Notes: generated by a model not told the origin, from the letters alone. DNA of 64,000 nt from Microbacterium galbinum (GCF_023091225.1 NZ_JAHWXM010000001.1:2687913-2751912); one strand, 5' to 3'; shown: positions 1 through 8,870, counted from the stretch's first letter. Numbers and translations: made by a program.

Positions 1-2
1 AC

Positions 3-50
3 AGCTCGGCGGCCGAGTTCGACGCCGCGATGGTGCGCCTCGGCGCGTAG
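3..50 (+). CDS. C-terminal tail of an unidentified gene (cut by window edge)
   Basis: An open frame enters from the left edge and ends at TAG 48-50, giving the last 15 residues SSAAEFDAAMVRLGA. Codon use fits the rest of the window and it converges on the downstream regulator gene. Nothing about function can be said from so short a piece. Confidence 0.4.
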   Translation, partial: SSAAEFDAAMVRLGA

Positions 51-88
51 CGGTTCTCGGCGCTGAGGTGAGCGCGAGGGACGGATGC

Positions 89-766
89 CTAGGCCGAGGC
101 GGCCTGGCGCAGCCACCGCTCCACGCCCGCGATGTGGGCCGTGGCGAGCGAGGTCGCGAGCGCCGGGTCGTGGCGGGCGATGGCATCGGCGATCGCTCGG
201 TGCTCCGACAGGGTGCGCTCGACCGCGCCGCCCTCGGTGAGCCCGCGCCACACGCGGGCACGCACGGTCTGACTGCTGAGGTGCTCGATCAGGCTCGCGA
301 GGTACGCGTTGCCGGCCATGCCGACGATCTCGCGGTGGAAGCGGATGTCGTGCTCGACGAGTTCCTCGATCGTCACCGAGGCGTCGACGCGCTCGACCTC
401 GTCGACGAGGGCCGCGACCTGCTCGTCATCGCCGAGGGTCGCGGCGAGGCCGGTGGCCTGCGACTCCAGCATCCGCCGTACGGCGAAGATCTCGAGCATC
501 GAGTCGTCGTCGTGCATGTCGACCACGAACGAGATCGCCTCGAGCAGCAGGTGCGGTTCGAGGCTCGTCACGTAGGTGCCGTCGCCGCGGCGCACGTCGA
601 GCACGCGGATGACCTCGAGGGCCTTCACCGCCTCGCGCATCGAGTTGCGCGACAGGCCGAGACGCTCCGACAGCTCCTTCTCGGGGGGAAGCCGATCGCC
701 CGGCGACAGCTCGCCCGACACGATCATCGCCTTGATCTTCTCGATCGCCTCATCGGTGACTGCCAT
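89..766 (-). CDS. FadR-type GntR transcriptional regulator (likely fucose pathway repressor)
   Basis: This 225-residue protein has an N-terminal GntR winged helix-turn-helix (about residues 5-70, with PPEKELSERLGLSRNSMREA) followed by an all-helical FCD ligand-binding domain. I chose ATG at 766, nine bases inside the longest frame, because AGGA sits eight bases upstream; ATG at 775 is possible. It is divergent from the lactonase gene, and the genes to its right form a complete fucose-type oxidation pathway, so it is inferred to regulate them through the palindrome at 3733-3757. Ligand and target are inference; the family assignment is clear. Confidence 0.88.
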   Translation of the reverse strand: MAVTDEAIEKIKAMIVSGELSPGDRLPPEKELSERLGLSRNSMREAVKALEVIRVLDVRRGDGTYVTSLEPHLLLEAISFVVDMHDDDSMLEIFAVRRMLESQATGLAATLGDDEQVAALVDEVERVDASVTIEELVEHDIRFHREIVGMAGNAYLASLIEHLSSQTVRARVWRGLTEGGAVERTLSEHRAIADAIARHDPALATSLATAHIAGVERWLRQAASA

Positions 767-813
767 GGCCGTCATCCTAGCCAGTGATCCGATGTCTGAG
801 GCAGGATGGGCGT

Positions 814-1776
814 ATGCGAGTCCTCGATACGCACCTGCACATGTGGGACGAAGAAGTCCTCACCTACACCTGGCTGGAGGGTCCCTACGCCTACCGCTTC
901 GCCGAGACGGAGGTCGAGCACGATCGCCTCGACGTCGAGCGCGAGGAGGCGGTGTTCGTCCAGGCCGAGACGACCGAGGGCGATTACATCGGAGAGGTGC
1001 GGTGGGTGCAGTCCCTCGCCGGGCGCCTCGGGATCGCCGGGATCGTCGCCGGAGCGCAGCTGCACCGCGGCGTCGACACGGTGACGCATCTCGAGGAGTT
1101 GGCGACGCATCCGCTCGTCGTCGGTGTGCGCCACAACCTGCAGAACGATCCTGACGGCCTCGCCGTGTCGAGCGCTTTCGTGACCGGAGCGCGCGAGGTC
1201 GCCGGCCGCGGGTGGACGTTCGACGTGTGCGTGCGGGCCGCGCAGCTGCCCGACATCGCCCGCCTCGCCGGCGCCGTGCCGGAGCTGCGGATGGTGCTCG
1301 ACCACCTCGGCAAGCCCGCCGTCGGCACGGCGGATGCTCCGCTCGCCCCGTCCGCGGAATGGGTGCGCGACATCGAGGAGGTGGCGAAGCATCCGGAGGC
1401 GTTCTGCAAGCTCTCGGGTCTGCCCGCTGAATCCGGGGGCGTGTGGAGCGCCGAGCAGCTCGTGCCGTTCCTCGACGCCGCCGCGGATGCCTTCGGCGTC
1501 GAGCGCCTGATGTGGGGGAGCGACTGGCCGGTGTCCTCGATCGGCCCGGCCGAGGAGGGCGACCCGCACGCGCCGGCCGACGGCTCGGCGACGTACCAGC
1601 CGCACGCGCGGCAGCGCTGGCTCGACACCGTGGTCGAGTGGGCCGAGACGCGCGGGCACGACATCGACGCGATCCTGTGGGCGAACGGGCGGCGGTTCTA
1701 TCGATTGGACGACCCGCGGGTGGAGTCGGCGGATGCTCCCCGCCGGGGGTTCTTCGGGCGGTTGTTCGGGGGCTGA
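814..1776 (+). CDS. Amidohydrolase-family sugar lactonase (L-fuconolactonase-like)
   Basis: The 320-residue protein belongs to the amidohydrolase family that includes L-fucono-1,5-lactonase and 2-pyrone-4,6-dicarboxylate lactonase. It opens with the metal-site motif DTHLHMW, has VGVRHN in the middle, MVLDHLGKP, and the typical C-terminal MWGSDWPV. ATG at 814 is chosen because the HxH motif normally sits within ten residues of the start; an upstream ATG at 784 would add ten atypical residues. Its role is inferred from the neighbours: hydrolysis of L-fuconolactone to L-fuconate, the second step of oxidative fucose breakdown. Substrate specificity among deoxy-sugar lactones cannot be settled by eye. 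Confidence 0.85.
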   Translation: MRVLDTHLHMWDEEVLTYTWLEGPYAYRFAETEVEHDRLDVEREEAVFVQAETTEGDYIGEVRWVQSLAGRLGIAGIVAGAQLHRGVDTVTHLEELATHPLVVGVRHNLQNDPDGLAVSSAFVTGAREVAGRGWTFDVCVRAAQLPDIARLAGAVPELRMVLDHLGKPAVGTADAPLAPSAEWVRDIEEVAKHPEAFCKLSGLPAESGGVWSAEQLVPFLDAAADAFGVERLMWGSDWPVSSIGPAEEGDPHAPADGSATYQPHARQRWLDTVVEWAETRGHDIDAILWANGRRFYRLDDPRVESADAPRRGFFGRLFGG

Positions 1777-1975
1777 TCAAGGCGGCGTACGGGTGATCCA
1801 CTCGGGAGTCGCGGACGGACCGACTGAGGACCGGCGATGGGTTCGGGCTCGCATTCTCGTACCCGATCGAGGGCGAGCCGATATATCTCTCGGTCGGAAG
1901 CGACTGCTTCCCCTGGAGGAGTGGCCGAGAGACGAACCGGACGACTCCGGGCCCTGACACCGCACACACAACGAA

Positions 1976-2036
1976 GGAGATCTCGCCTTCCGCAGGAGCA
2001 TCCGAACCATCTGCTCCTGCGCAACGCGAGATCTCC
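1976..2036. terminator. Strong hairpin between convergent genes (bidirectional terminator)
   Basis: Two 25-base arms (1976-2000 and 2012-2036) pair with only a few mismatches around an 11-base loop. The hairpin lies between the end of the lactonase gene and the end of the leftward dehydrogenase gene, so it can terminate transcription from both sides. The rest of the 1777-2071 gap shows no gene. Confidence 0.7.
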
Positions 2037-2071
2037 TCCGTGGCGTGCGACCCGCGACGTGCGACCCGCGT

Positions 2072-2824
2072 CTACTCCGACCGCAGGCGCAGCTGGGCCA
2101 TGCCGCCGTCGACCTCGATGAACGTGCCGGTCGTCGAACCGGCCGCCGGCGAGACGAGGTAGGTGACGGCCGCCGCGACCTCGGCCGGGCTCACGAGTCG
2201 GCCGTGCGGCTGGCGGGCTTCGAGGGCCGCGCGCTCGGCGTCGGGATCGGATGCCGCGCCCAGCAGTCGCCCGACCCAGGGGGTGTCGGCGGTGCCCGGG
2301 TTGACGGCGTTCACGCGGATGCCTTCACGCAGGTGATCCGCCGCCATCGCGCGGGTGAGGGCCGAGACGGCGCCCTTCGATGCGGTGTACAGCGCGCGTT
2401 GCGGGAGCCCGGTCGTGGAGGCGATGGATGCCGTGTTGCAGACCGCCGCGGCCGGCGACTCGCGCAGCCAGGGGAGAGCGGCCGAGGTCACGCGGGCGAT
2501 ACCGGTGACGTTGATCGACAGCACACGGGCCCATTCGTCGTCGTCATTGGCGGTGATGTCGCCGGTCGCGCCGATCCCGGCGTTGTTGACGACGATGTCG
2601 AGGCGGCCGAACTTCTCGCCGACGGCGGCGATCGCCGCATCGACGCTCGCCCGGTCGGAGATGTCGGCCGTGAACGCGGCGAAACGAGCATCCGCTCCGG
2701 AGGTGTCACGGTCGAGGATGGCGACCTGCGCGCCGTCCTCGTGCAGCCGCGCGGCGATCGCCGCGCCGATGCCCGAGGCGCCGCCGGTGACGATCGCGAC
2801 CAGGCCGTCGAGCGCGCCGGTCAC
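2072..2824 (-). CDS. SDR-family dehydrogenase (2-keto-3-deoxy-L-fuconate dehydrogenase-like)
   Basis: This 250-residue short-chain dehydrogenase has the Rossmann motif TGGASGIG near residue 12, the NNAG motif, a catalytic Ser and YxxxK (YTASK), and the C-terminal GTFIEVDGG typical of the family. It starts at GTG 2824, which overlaps the stop of the upstream hydrolase gene by four bases (GTGA), so the two are translationally coupled. In the oxidative fucose pathway an SDR oxidises 2-keto-3-deoxy-L-fuconate at C4; the paired diketo-acid hydrolase makes this the most likely role. An L-fucose dehydrogenase role is the alternative. Confidence 0.87.
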   Translation of the reverse strand: MTGALDGLVAIVTGGASGIGAAIAARLHEDGAQVAILDRDTSGADARFAAFTADISDRASVDAAIAAVGEKFGRLDIVVNNAGIGATGDITANDDDEWARVLSINVTGIARVTSAALPWLRESPAAAVCNTASIASTTGLPQRALYTASKGAVSALTRAMAADHLREGIRVNAVNPGTADTPWVGRLLGAASDPDAERAALEARQPHGRLVSPAEVAAAVTYLVSPAAGSTTGTFIEVDGGMAQLRLRSE

Positions 2825-3681
2825 TTCGCCGCCTCCCAGGCCACGAACTCCTGGCGCTGGTGGCCCAGGCCGTCGATCTCGACCTCGACCACGTCGCCCG
2901 GGGCGATGTAGGGGAAGTTGCCCGAGAGCGCGACGCCCTGCGGGGTGCCGGTGAGGATGAGGTCGCCCGGCTCGAGCGTCACGTACTGCGACAGGTGGTG
3001 CACGATGTGCTCGACCGAGAAGATCATGTCGCTCGTGTTCGAGTCCTGACGCGGCTCGCCGTTGACGAAGCTGCGCAGGCCGAGCGCGTGGTGGTCGACC
3101 TCGTCGGGGGTGACGAGCCACGGGCCGGTCGGGTTGAAGCCCGCCGCGATCTTGCCCTTCGACCACTGCCCGCCCGAGACGGCCATCTGGAAGTCGCGCT
3201 CCGAGACGTCGTTCGCGAGTACGAAGCCGGCGACGTGGGCCATCGACTCGTCCGGCGAGTCGAGGTACGCGGCGCGGGTGCCGATGACGATGCCGAGCTC
3301 GACCTCCCAGTCGGTCTTGCTGCTACCGCGGGGGATCGTGACGGTGTCGTTCGGGCCGACCACGGTGTTCGGGGTCTTCAGGAACAGGATCGGGATGGTC
3401 GGCGGTTCGGAGCCGGACTCGGCGGCGTGCGCGGCGTAGTTCATGCCGATGCAGATCACCGCGCTCGGACGCGCGATGGGGGCGCCGATGCGGAGGGCCG
3501 CGGCATCCTCGAGCTCGGGGAGCTCACCGGCGTCGCGGGCGACGGCGACGCGGGAGGCGAAGTCGCTCTTGAGGAAATCGCCGTTCACATCGGATGTCAC
3601 CGAGCGGAGGTCGAGGTAGCGATCACCCTCGACGAGGACGGGGATCTCTGTACCTGGGGTGCCGAGCCGCGCGAACTTCAT
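2821..3681 (-). CDS. Fumarylacetoacetate hydrolase-family protein (2,4-diketo-3-deoxy-L-fuconate hydrolase-like)
   Basis: The 286-residue protein has the FAH fold signatures: ICIGMNYAAHAAE, the DWEVELGIVIG segment carrying metal ligands, VAGFVLANDVSERDFQ and LTGTPQGVA near the C-terminus. FAH enzymes split or hydrolyse beta-diketo acids with a divalent metal. Here it would cleave 2,4-diketo-3-deoxy-L-fuconate to pyruvate and lactate, the last pathway step. It is the first gene of a leftward two-gene operon with the dehydrogenase and is divergent from the dehydratase operon; both promoters share the 3728-3762 region. Confidence 0.88.
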   Translation of the reverse strand: MKFARLGTPGTEIPVLVEGDRYLDLRSVTSDVNGDFLKSDFASRVAVARDAGELPELEDAAALRIGAPIARPSAVICIGMNYAAHAAESGSEPPTIPILFLKTPNTVVGPNDTVTIPRGSSKTDWEVELGIVIGTRAAYLDSPDESMAHVAGFVLANDVSERDFQMAVSGGQWSKGKIAAGFNPTGPWLVTPDEVDHHALGLRSFVNGEPRQDSNTSDMIFSVEHIVHHLSQYVTLEPGDLILTGTPQGVALSGNFPYIAPGDVVEVEIDGLGHQRQEFVAWEAAK

Positions 3682-3727
3682 GATTCTCCTGATCCTTCGG
3701 GTGGCCGCCCAGCGACGGCCGTCGTCG

Positions 3728-3762
3728 TTGACAGTATAGACATCGGATGTTTACACTCCAAG
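3728..3762. promoter_or_regulatory. Divergent promoters with a palindromic GntR-type operator
   Basis: For the rightward operon, TTGACA (3728-3733) and TACACT (3752-3757) are separated by 18 bases. For the leftward operon, TATACT on the minus strand (3738-3733) has CTTGGA about 17-18 bases upstream. Between them lies a dyad of 12-base arms, 3733-3744 (AGTATAGACATC) and 3746-3757 (GATGTTTACACT), matching at 10 of 12 positions. It covers both -10 boxes, so a dimer bound here would block both directions. The partner is inferred to be the GntR protein at 89-766. Confidence 0.65.
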
Positions 3763-3805
3763 GGATTGCATGGGATTTCTCCATGCCCCGAGAGGAACCG
3801 TACCC

Positions 3806-5101
3806 GTGAGCCGTATCGTCGCACTCGACACCACCGACATCCGCTTCCCCACATCGCTCAGCCTCGACGGCTCCGACGCGATGAACCCCGACCCCGACTA
3901 CTCGGCCGCGTACGTGGTCGTGCGCACCGATGCCGAGGACGGCATCGAGGGCCATGCGTTCGTGTTCACCATCGGCCGCGGCAACGACGTGCAGGTCGCG
4001 GCGATCGACGCGCTCGCGGGGCATCTCGTCGGACGCGAGATCGAACCGCTGCTCGACGACATGGGCGGAACCTTCCGCGAGATCATCGGCGACTCGCAGC
4101 TGCGCTGGCTCGGCCCCGAGAAGGGCGTCATGCACATGGCCATCGGCGCCGCGATCAACGCGCTGTGGGACATCAAGGCCAAGCGTGCGGGGATGCCCCT
4201 CTGGCAGCTGCTCGCGCGGATGACGCCCGAGGAGCTCGTCGACCTCGTCGACTTCCGCTACCTCACCAACGCCCTGACCCGCGACGAGGCCCTCGAGATC
4301 CTCCGTGCCGCCGAGCCGGGCCGCATCGAGCGCGAGCGCGAGCTGCTCGCCACCGGCTACCCGGGATACACGACCAGCCCCGGCTGGCTCGGCTACTCGG
4401 ACGAGAAGCTCGAGCGTCTCGCCCGCGAGGCCATGGCCGACGGCTTCACCCAGATCAAGCTCAAGGTCGGCGCCGACCTCGACGACGACATCCGCCGCTT
4501 CCGCAAGGCCCGCGAGGTGTGCGGCCCCGACTTCCCCATCGCGATCGACGCGAACCAGCGCTGGGAGGTGTCGGAGGCGATCGAGTGGGTGAACGCGCTC
4601 GCCGAGTTCCACCCCGCCTGGATCGAGGAGCCCACCAGCCCCGACGACATCCTCGGCCACGCCGAGATCGCCCGCGGCGTCGCCCCGATCCGGGTCGCCA
4701 CCGGCGAGCACGCGCAGAACCGCATGATCTTCAAGCAGCTGCTGCAGGCCGACGCGATCTCGGTGATGCAGATCGACGCCGTACGCGTCGCCGGCGTCAA
4801 CGAGAACATCGCCAACCTGCTGCTCGCCGCCAAGTTCGGGGTCCCCGTCTGCCCGCACGCCGGCGGAGTGGGGCTCTGCGAGGCCGTGCAGCACCTGTCG
4901 ATGTTCGACTTCGTCGCCGTCACCGGCACCCGCGAAGGCCGGATGATCGAGTTCGTCGACCATCTGCACGAGCACTTCGTCGTGCCCACCGACATCCAGG
5001 GCGGGTCGTACATGGCACCCACCGCACCCGGGTCGGGCATGGAGATGAAGGCCGACAGCATCCGCACCTACACGTGGACCGGCGCGCATGTCGTCGCCTG
5101 A
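3806..5101 (+). CDS. L-fuconate dehydratase (enolase superfamily)
   Basis: At 431 residues this matches the usual length of L-fuconate dehydratase. Enolase-superfamily catalytic groups are visible: IKLKVG (KxK base), IDANQRW (metal Asp), IEEPTSPDD (metal Glu), ATGEHAQNR (metal Glu) and [15 protein letters not shown] (catalytic His). These last motifs are characteristic of fuconate dehydratases. GTG at 3806 is chosen because AGAGGA lies about ten bases upstream and the following [16 protein letters not shown] is the normal N-terminus. It converts L-fuconate to 2-keto-3-deoxy-L-fuconate. The gene overlaps the following reductase by 14 bases, implying one transcript. Confidence 0.93.
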   Translation: MSRIVALDTTDIRFPTSLSLDGSDAMNPDPDYSAAYVVVRTDAEDGIEGHAFVFTIGRGNDVQVAAIDALAGHLVGREIEPLLDDMGGTFREIIGDSQLRWLGPEKGVMHMAIGAAINALWDIKAKRAGMPLWQLLARMTPEELVDLVDFRYLTNALTRDEALEILRAAEPGRIERERELLATGYPGYTTSPGWLGYSDEKLERLAREAMADGFTQIKLKVGADLDDDIRRFRKAREVCGPDFPIAIDANQRWEVSEAIEWVNALAEFHPAWIEEPTSPDDILGHAEIARGVAPIRVATGEHAQNRMIFKQLLQADAISVMQIDAVRVAGVNENIANLLLAAKFGVPVCPHAGGVGLCEAVQHLSMFDFVAVTGTREGRMIEFVDHLHEHFVVPTDIQGGSYMAPTAPGSGMEMKADSIRTYTWTGAHVVA

Positions 5102-6059
5102 TCGCGTGCTCGACATCCCCGCCCTCGGCTACGGTGCGGCGAACGTCGGCAACCTCTTCCGCGCGCTGAGCGACGACGACGCCTGGGCGGTGCTGGATGC
5201 CGCGTGGGAGAGCGGCATCCGCTACTACGACACCGCCCCGCACTACGGCCTCGGCCTGTCGGAGCGGCGCCTCGGCGCCTTCCTGCAGACGAAGCCCCGC
5301 GACGAGTTCGTGCTGTCGACCAAGGCCGGACGACTCCTGCGCCCGAACCCCGAGCACACGGGCGGCCTCGACACGGCCAACGACTTCCACGTGCCCGACG
5401 ACCTGCAGCGGGTGTGGGACTTCTCGGCCGACGGCATCCGTCGGTGCCTCGACGAATCGCGCGAGCGCCTCGGCATCGAGCGCATCGACCTGCTCTATCT
5501 GCACGACCCCGAGCGGCACGACCTCGACCTCGCGCTCGCCGAGGCCCTGCCCGCCATGGAGAAGCTGCGCGCCGACGGAGAGGTGGCGGCGATCGGCATC
5601 GGATCGATGGTGTCGGATGCCCTGGCGGCCGCCGTGCGCTCCGCCGACCTCGACCTCATCATGGTCGCGGGGCGCTACACGCTGCTCGAGCAGCCCGCCG
5701 CCGCCGACGTGCTGCCGGCGTGCCAGGAGACCGGAACGGGGATCGTCGCGGCATCCGTCTTCAACTCCGGACTGCTCGCGGCGAGCGAACCGCGCCGCGA
5801 CGGTCGGTACGAGTACGGTCAGCTGCCCGACGACCTGTGGGATCGCCTCGTGCGCATCGCCGCGGTCTGCGCCGACCACGGTGTGCCGCTGCCGGCCGCC
5901 GCGATCCAGTTCCCGCTGCAGGCGGCCGAGGTGCGCTCGGTCGTCGTCGGCGGCAGCCGCCCCGCGCAGCTCGAGCAGAACGCCGAGTACGCCGCGCTGG
6001 CGATCCCCGCCGAGCTCTGGCAGAACCTGGCCGCCGAGGGGCTCATCCCGGCGCGCTGA
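5088..6059 (+). CDS. Aldo/keto reductase (L-fucose dehydrogenase-like)
   Basis: The 323-residue protein is an aldo/keto reductase: [17 protein letters not shown] carries the catalytic Tyr, STKAGRLL the Lys, DLLYLHDPE follows, and the C-terminal [14 protein letters not shown] binds NAD(P). It belongs to the subgroup that includes pyridoxal 4-dehydrogenase and L-fucose dehydrogenase. It overlaps the end of the dehydratase gene and precedes fucU, so oxidation of L-fucose to the lactone, the first step of the pathway, is the likely role. A galactose or arabinose preference is possible in this subgroup. Confidence 0.87.
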   Translation: MSSPDRVLDIPALGYGAANVGNLFRALSDDDAWAVLDAAWESGIRYYDTAPHYGLGLSERRLGAFLQTKPRDEFVLSTKAGRLLRPNPEHTGGLDTANDFHVPDDLQRVWDFSADGIRRCLDESRERLGIERIDLLYLHDPERHDLDLALAEALPAMEKLRADGEVAAIGIGSMVSDALAAAVRSADLDLIMVAGRYTLLEQPAAADVLPACQETGTGIVAASVFNSGLLAASEPRRDGRYEYGQLPDDLWDRLVRIAAVCADHGVPLPAAAIQFPLQAAEVRSVVVGGSRPAQLEQNAEYAALAIPAELWQNLAAEGLIPAR

Positions 6060-6144
6060 CCGCCGCTGCCCCGTGGCCGTAAAGACCCGTGGCCGCGCGG
6101 ACCCGAACCGCGCGGTCACGCACCACCCCGATCGAAGGAACCCC

Positions 6145-6564
6145 GTGCTCGAAGGCATCCATCCCCTGCTCACCGGTGAACTGTTGCTGCACCTCGATCG
6201 GATGGGGCACTCCGATTCGGTCGTGATCGCCGACGCGCACTTCCCCGCCTGGGGGCTCGGCGCACGGGTGATCGACCTGCCCGGAACGACCACGCCCGAG
6301 GTCGTCGCGGCGATCCGCACCGTGCTGCCGCTCGACGACGCCCCCGGCCTCGACCTGATGACCTCGGCCGATGGCGAGGTGCTCGAGGTGCAGCGCGAGC
6401 TGATGGTCGCCGCGGGTACCGAGCGCGAGACCACGCGGTTCGTCGAGCGCTTCGCGTACTACGAGGTCGCGGCATCCGCGTATCTGATGGTGCGCACGGG
6501 CGAGACGCGCAAATACGGCAACGCGCTGCTGCGCAAGGGCGTCGTCGGGCACGCGTCGGCCTGA
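6145..6564 (+). CDS. fucU: RbsD/FucU-family sugar mutarotase
   Basis: This 139-residue protein is of the RbsD/FucU family, with LTGELLLHLDRMGHSDSVVIADAHFPA at the start (the conserved His and Asp lie here) and YGNALLRKGV at the end. The GTG at 6145 has GAAGGAA five bases upstream. FucU interconverts alpha and beta anomers of L-fucose and so feeds the dehydrogenase, which uses one anomer. It is the last gene of the dehydratase-reductase operon. Residues match FucU better than ribose-specific RbsD, and the neighbours agree. Confidence 0.88.
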   Translation: MLEGIHPLLTGELLLHLDRMGHSDSVVIADAHFPAWGLGARVIDLPGTTTPEVVAAIRTVLPLDDAPGLDLMTSADGEVLEVQRELMVAAGTERETTRFVERFAYYEVAASAYLMVRTGETRKYGNALLRKGVVGHASA

Positions 6565-6675
6565 GACCTCGGGCGCTCGCGGTTCATAACTCCGGAGATT
6601 CGGGGAGGGGGAGCCCGGAATGGGTCGATCCGGTGGCACCCGGACGCACTTCTCCGGATCTCTGCGCGCGGCAAG

Positions 6676-6764
6676 GCGTACCCAACTCAGGACGAACGGG
6701 CCGAAGCGGGCCGAATCGCCCCGCAAGCGGGGGTTCCGGGCAGTCTGTCCTGAGTTAGGTACGT
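6676..6764. repeat. Intergenic dyad element, AACTCAGGAC family, copy 1
   Basis: Arms 6676-6693 and 6747-6764 match at 16 of 18 positions and enclose GC-rich DNA with inner stems. The right arm overlaps the TAA stop of the leftward LacI gene, so the element sits exactly at the 3' end of that gene and could act as its terminator. A related element with the same AACTCAGGAC edge follows the oxidoreductase gene at 51427-51506. The rest of 6565-6675 shows nothing clear. Confidence 0.6.
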
Positions 6765-7777
6765 CCGGCAGCTGGCAAGCGCCCGACGGTCGACTCGCGC
6801 ACCACGAGCTCGGCGGCGAACGGTGTCATAGCGGGTGGCGGAGCGGCGGGGTCGGCGAGCTGCTGCAGCAGCACCGCCCCGGCAGCGCGACCGATGTCGT
6901 AGCCGGGCTGCCGCACGCTCGTGAGTGGCACCACGCCCTGATGCGCCGGGGCGACATCGTCGAAGCCGATGATTGCGACGTCGTCGGGCACGCGGATGCC
7001 GTGGCGCACGAGTTGCGTGAGCACCCCGAGGGCGACCATGTCGTTCGCGGCGAAGATCGCGTCGGGCAGCTCGGCGGCGGGTAGTGCGGCGATCCGCGCC
7101 CCGGCGGCCATTCCGTCCTCCGTGGTGAGGTGATCGACGTCGATCACCTCGATCGCGGCATCCGATCCCTCGACCGCCTGGCGGAGTCCGGCGAGGCGGT
7201 CGTTCGACTGACTGACGGTCGGGCTGCCGAGGAACAGCAGCCGCCGGCGCCCGATCGCGAGCAGATGCTCGCCCGCGAGGCGTCCCCCGCCGACGTCGTC
7301 GAAGAGCACCGAGGCGACCTTCGTGGAGGGCGGGATGGGGCCGACGACGACCGAGCGGATGCCGCGATCGGCGAGCGTCTCGAGCCGCGGCACGACATCG
7401 CCGAAGGGGTAGATGATGATGCCCTGCACGCGGTGCGCCTCGAACATGTCGAGGTTGCGGCTCTCCTGCGCGCCGTCGCGGTTGCTGTTGCTGAAGAACA
7501 GCGACCAGCCGGCCTCGCGGGTGATGTCTTCGACGCCGCGGGAGAGCTCGTGGAAGTAGGGGAGCCACGCGTCGAGCAGGATCAGGGCGAGCGCGGTGCT
7601 CGACCCCGCACGCAGTTGGCGGGCCGACTCGTTGGGCACGTAGCCGAGCTCCTCGATGGCCGCCCGCACCTTCTCGCGGCTGGAGGCGCGGAGCACGTGC
7701 GGGTGGTTGAGGTAGTTCGACACCGTCGACGACGAAACGCCGGCGAGGGCGGCGACGTCTTTGACGCTCGCGGGCAT
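6755..7777 (-). CDS. LacI-family transcriptional regulator
   Basis: The 340-residue protein begins with a LacI helix-turn-helix and hinge (SVKDVAALAGVSSSTVSNYLN, then ESARQLRAG) followed by a periplasmic-binding-protein-like sugar sensor domain ending in EDVAIIGFDDVAP-type motifs. GGAGG lies six bases before the ATG at 7777. It is divergent from the epimerase gene, and two LacI-type dyads (7844-7857, 7911-7924) lie between them, so it most likely represses that operon and itself. The inducer is unknown and probably the sugar taken up by the neighbouring importer. Confidence 0.92.
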   Translation of the reverse strand: MPASVKDVAALAGVSSSTVSNYLNHPHVLRASSREKVRAAIEELGYVPNESARQLRAGSSTALALILLDAWLPYFHELSRGVEDITREAGWSLFFSNSNRDGAQESRNLDMFEAHRVQGIIIYPFGDVVPRLETLADRGIRSVVVGPIPPSTKVASVLFDDVGGGRLAGEHLLAIGRRRLLFLGSPTVSQSNDRLAGLRQAVEGSDAAIEVIDVDHLTTEDGMAAGARIAALPAAELPDAIFAANDMVALGVLTQLVRHGIRVPDDVAIIGFDDVAPAHQGVVPLTSVRQPGYDIGRAAGAVLLQQLADPAAPPPAMTPFAAELVVRESTVGRLPAAGRT

Positions 7778-7843
7778 CGATCCTCCGTGATCACCGTGCG
7801 GCGCACCGTGCGCCGATGGGTGGCATCAGCGTAACCGACGTTA

Positions 7844-7857
7844 TTGGCACGTTACAA
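7844..7857. promoter_or_regulatory. LacI-type operator, upstream copy (imperfect)
   Basis: TTGGCACGTTACAA is a 14-base near-palindrome with the CG centre typical of LacI-family sites. It matches the perfect site at 7911-7924 in 12 of 14 positions and lies 67 bases from it, centre to centre, closer to the LacI gene start. Confidence 0.65.
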
Positions 7858-7865
7858 GAAAGTTC

Positions 7866-7924
7866 TTGACATCGATCGGGCGCGGCGCATAGCGTGACCT
7901 GCACATCGCTTTGGCACGTGCCAA
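7866..7924 (+). promoter_or_regulatory. Promoter and perfect LacI operator for the epimerase gene
   Basis: TTGACA at 7866-7871 is followed after about 16 bases by CATAGC (7888-7893), a plausible sigma70-type promoter reading right. The perfect 14-base palindrome TTGGCACGTGCCAA lies at 7911-7924, just downstream of the expected start point, where bound repressor would block transcription. Confidence 0.65.
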
Positions 7925-7968
7925 TCGATGGAGGCGACGGTGCCGCACACCCGCCTCCGAGGGATCGC

Positions 7969-8838
7969 ATGAACATCGGCTGTCACGGGCTCGTCTGGAC
8001 CGGGAACTTCGATGCCGACGGCATCCGTCTGTCGGTCGAGAAGACCAAAGAGGCCGGCTTCGACCTGATCGAGTTCCCCCTCATGGATCCGTTCTCGTTC
8101 GACGTCGCCGCTGCGAAAGATGCTCTGGAAGAGCACGATCTCGCCGTCAGCGCTTCGCTCGGCTTGTCGGAGGCGACCGATGTGACGAGCTCCGACCCGG
8201 CGATCGTCGCCGCGGGCGAGGCCCTGCTGCTCCGCGCCGTCGACGTGCTCGCCGACCTCGGCGGCACCCACTTCTGCGGCGTCATCTACAGCGCCATGAA
8301 GAAGTACATGGAGCCGGTCACCGCCGAGGGGCTCGAGAGCAGCCGCCGCGCGATCGCGAAGGTCTCCGACCACGCCGCCGAGCGGGGCGTTACGGTCGCC
8401 CTCGAGGTCGTCAACCGCTACGAGACGAACGTGCTGAACACCGCGCGGCAGGCGATCGACTTCGTCGGCCGGATCGACCGACCGAACCTCGGCATCCACC
8501 TCGACACCTACCACATGAACATCGAGGAGTCGGATATGTTCGCGCCGGTGCTCGACGCCGCTCCGCAGTTGCAGTACGTGCACATCGGCGAGAGCCATCG
8601 CGGCTACCTCGGCACCGGATCGGTCGACTTCGACACGTTCTTCAAAGCGCTGGGGCGCATCGGTTACGACGGCCCGATCGTGTTCGAGTCGTTCTCGTCG
8701 GCGGTCGTCGCGCCCGATCTGAGCCGGATGCTGGGGATCTGGCGCAATCTGTGGACCGACAACGTCGAGCTGGGCGCGCACGCGAACGCGTTCATCCGCG
8801 ACAAGCTCATCGCGGTCGACTCGATCCGTCTGCACTAG
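7969..8838 (+). CDS. Sugar phosphate isomerase/epimerase (AP-endonuclease 2-like TIM barrel)
   Basis: The 289-residue protein belongs to the D-tagatose/D-psicose 3-epimerase-like branch of the TIM-barrel isomerase family. Visible metal-site motifs are ALEVVNRYETN (Glu), HLDTYHMNIEE (Asp and His), VHIGESHRGYLGTG (His) and IVFESF (Glu). The start has CGAGGGA upstream. It would epimerise or isomerise a free ketose or keto-sugar in the cytosol. It lies between a LacI regulator and a sugar importer, so it probably acts on the imported sugar or a derivative. The exact substrate is not predictable from sequence alone. Confidence 0.87.
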   Translation: MNIGCHGLVWTGNFDADGIRLSVEKTKEAGFDLIEFPLMDPFSFDVAAAKDALEEHDLAVSASLGLSEATDVTSSDPAIVAAGEALLLRAVDVLADLGGTHFCGVIYSAMKKYMEPVTAEGLESSRRAIAKVSDHAAERGVTVALEVVNRYETNVLNTARQAIDFVGRIDRPNLGIHLDTYHMNIEESDMFAPVLDAAPQLQYVHIGESHRGYLGTGSVDFDTFFKALGRIGYDGPIVFESFSSAVVAPDLSRMLGIWRNLWTDNVELGAHANAFIRDKLIAVDSIRLH

Positions 8839-8870
8839 CCGGATCGGTCGGGCGGGGAAAGCTGTGACCA

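Noticed and set aside
1915..1940. Sequence resembling the 5' half of a serine/leucine tRNA (GGAGGAGTGGCCGAGAG)
   Set aside because: No anticodon stem, T-arm or matching 3' acceptor follows; it is a chance match or at most a decayed remnant.
3623..5116. Long minus-strand open frame opposite the dehydratase gene
   Set aside because: The plus-strand product has all catalytic motifs of fuconate dehydratase; the minus frame has no domain-like pattern.
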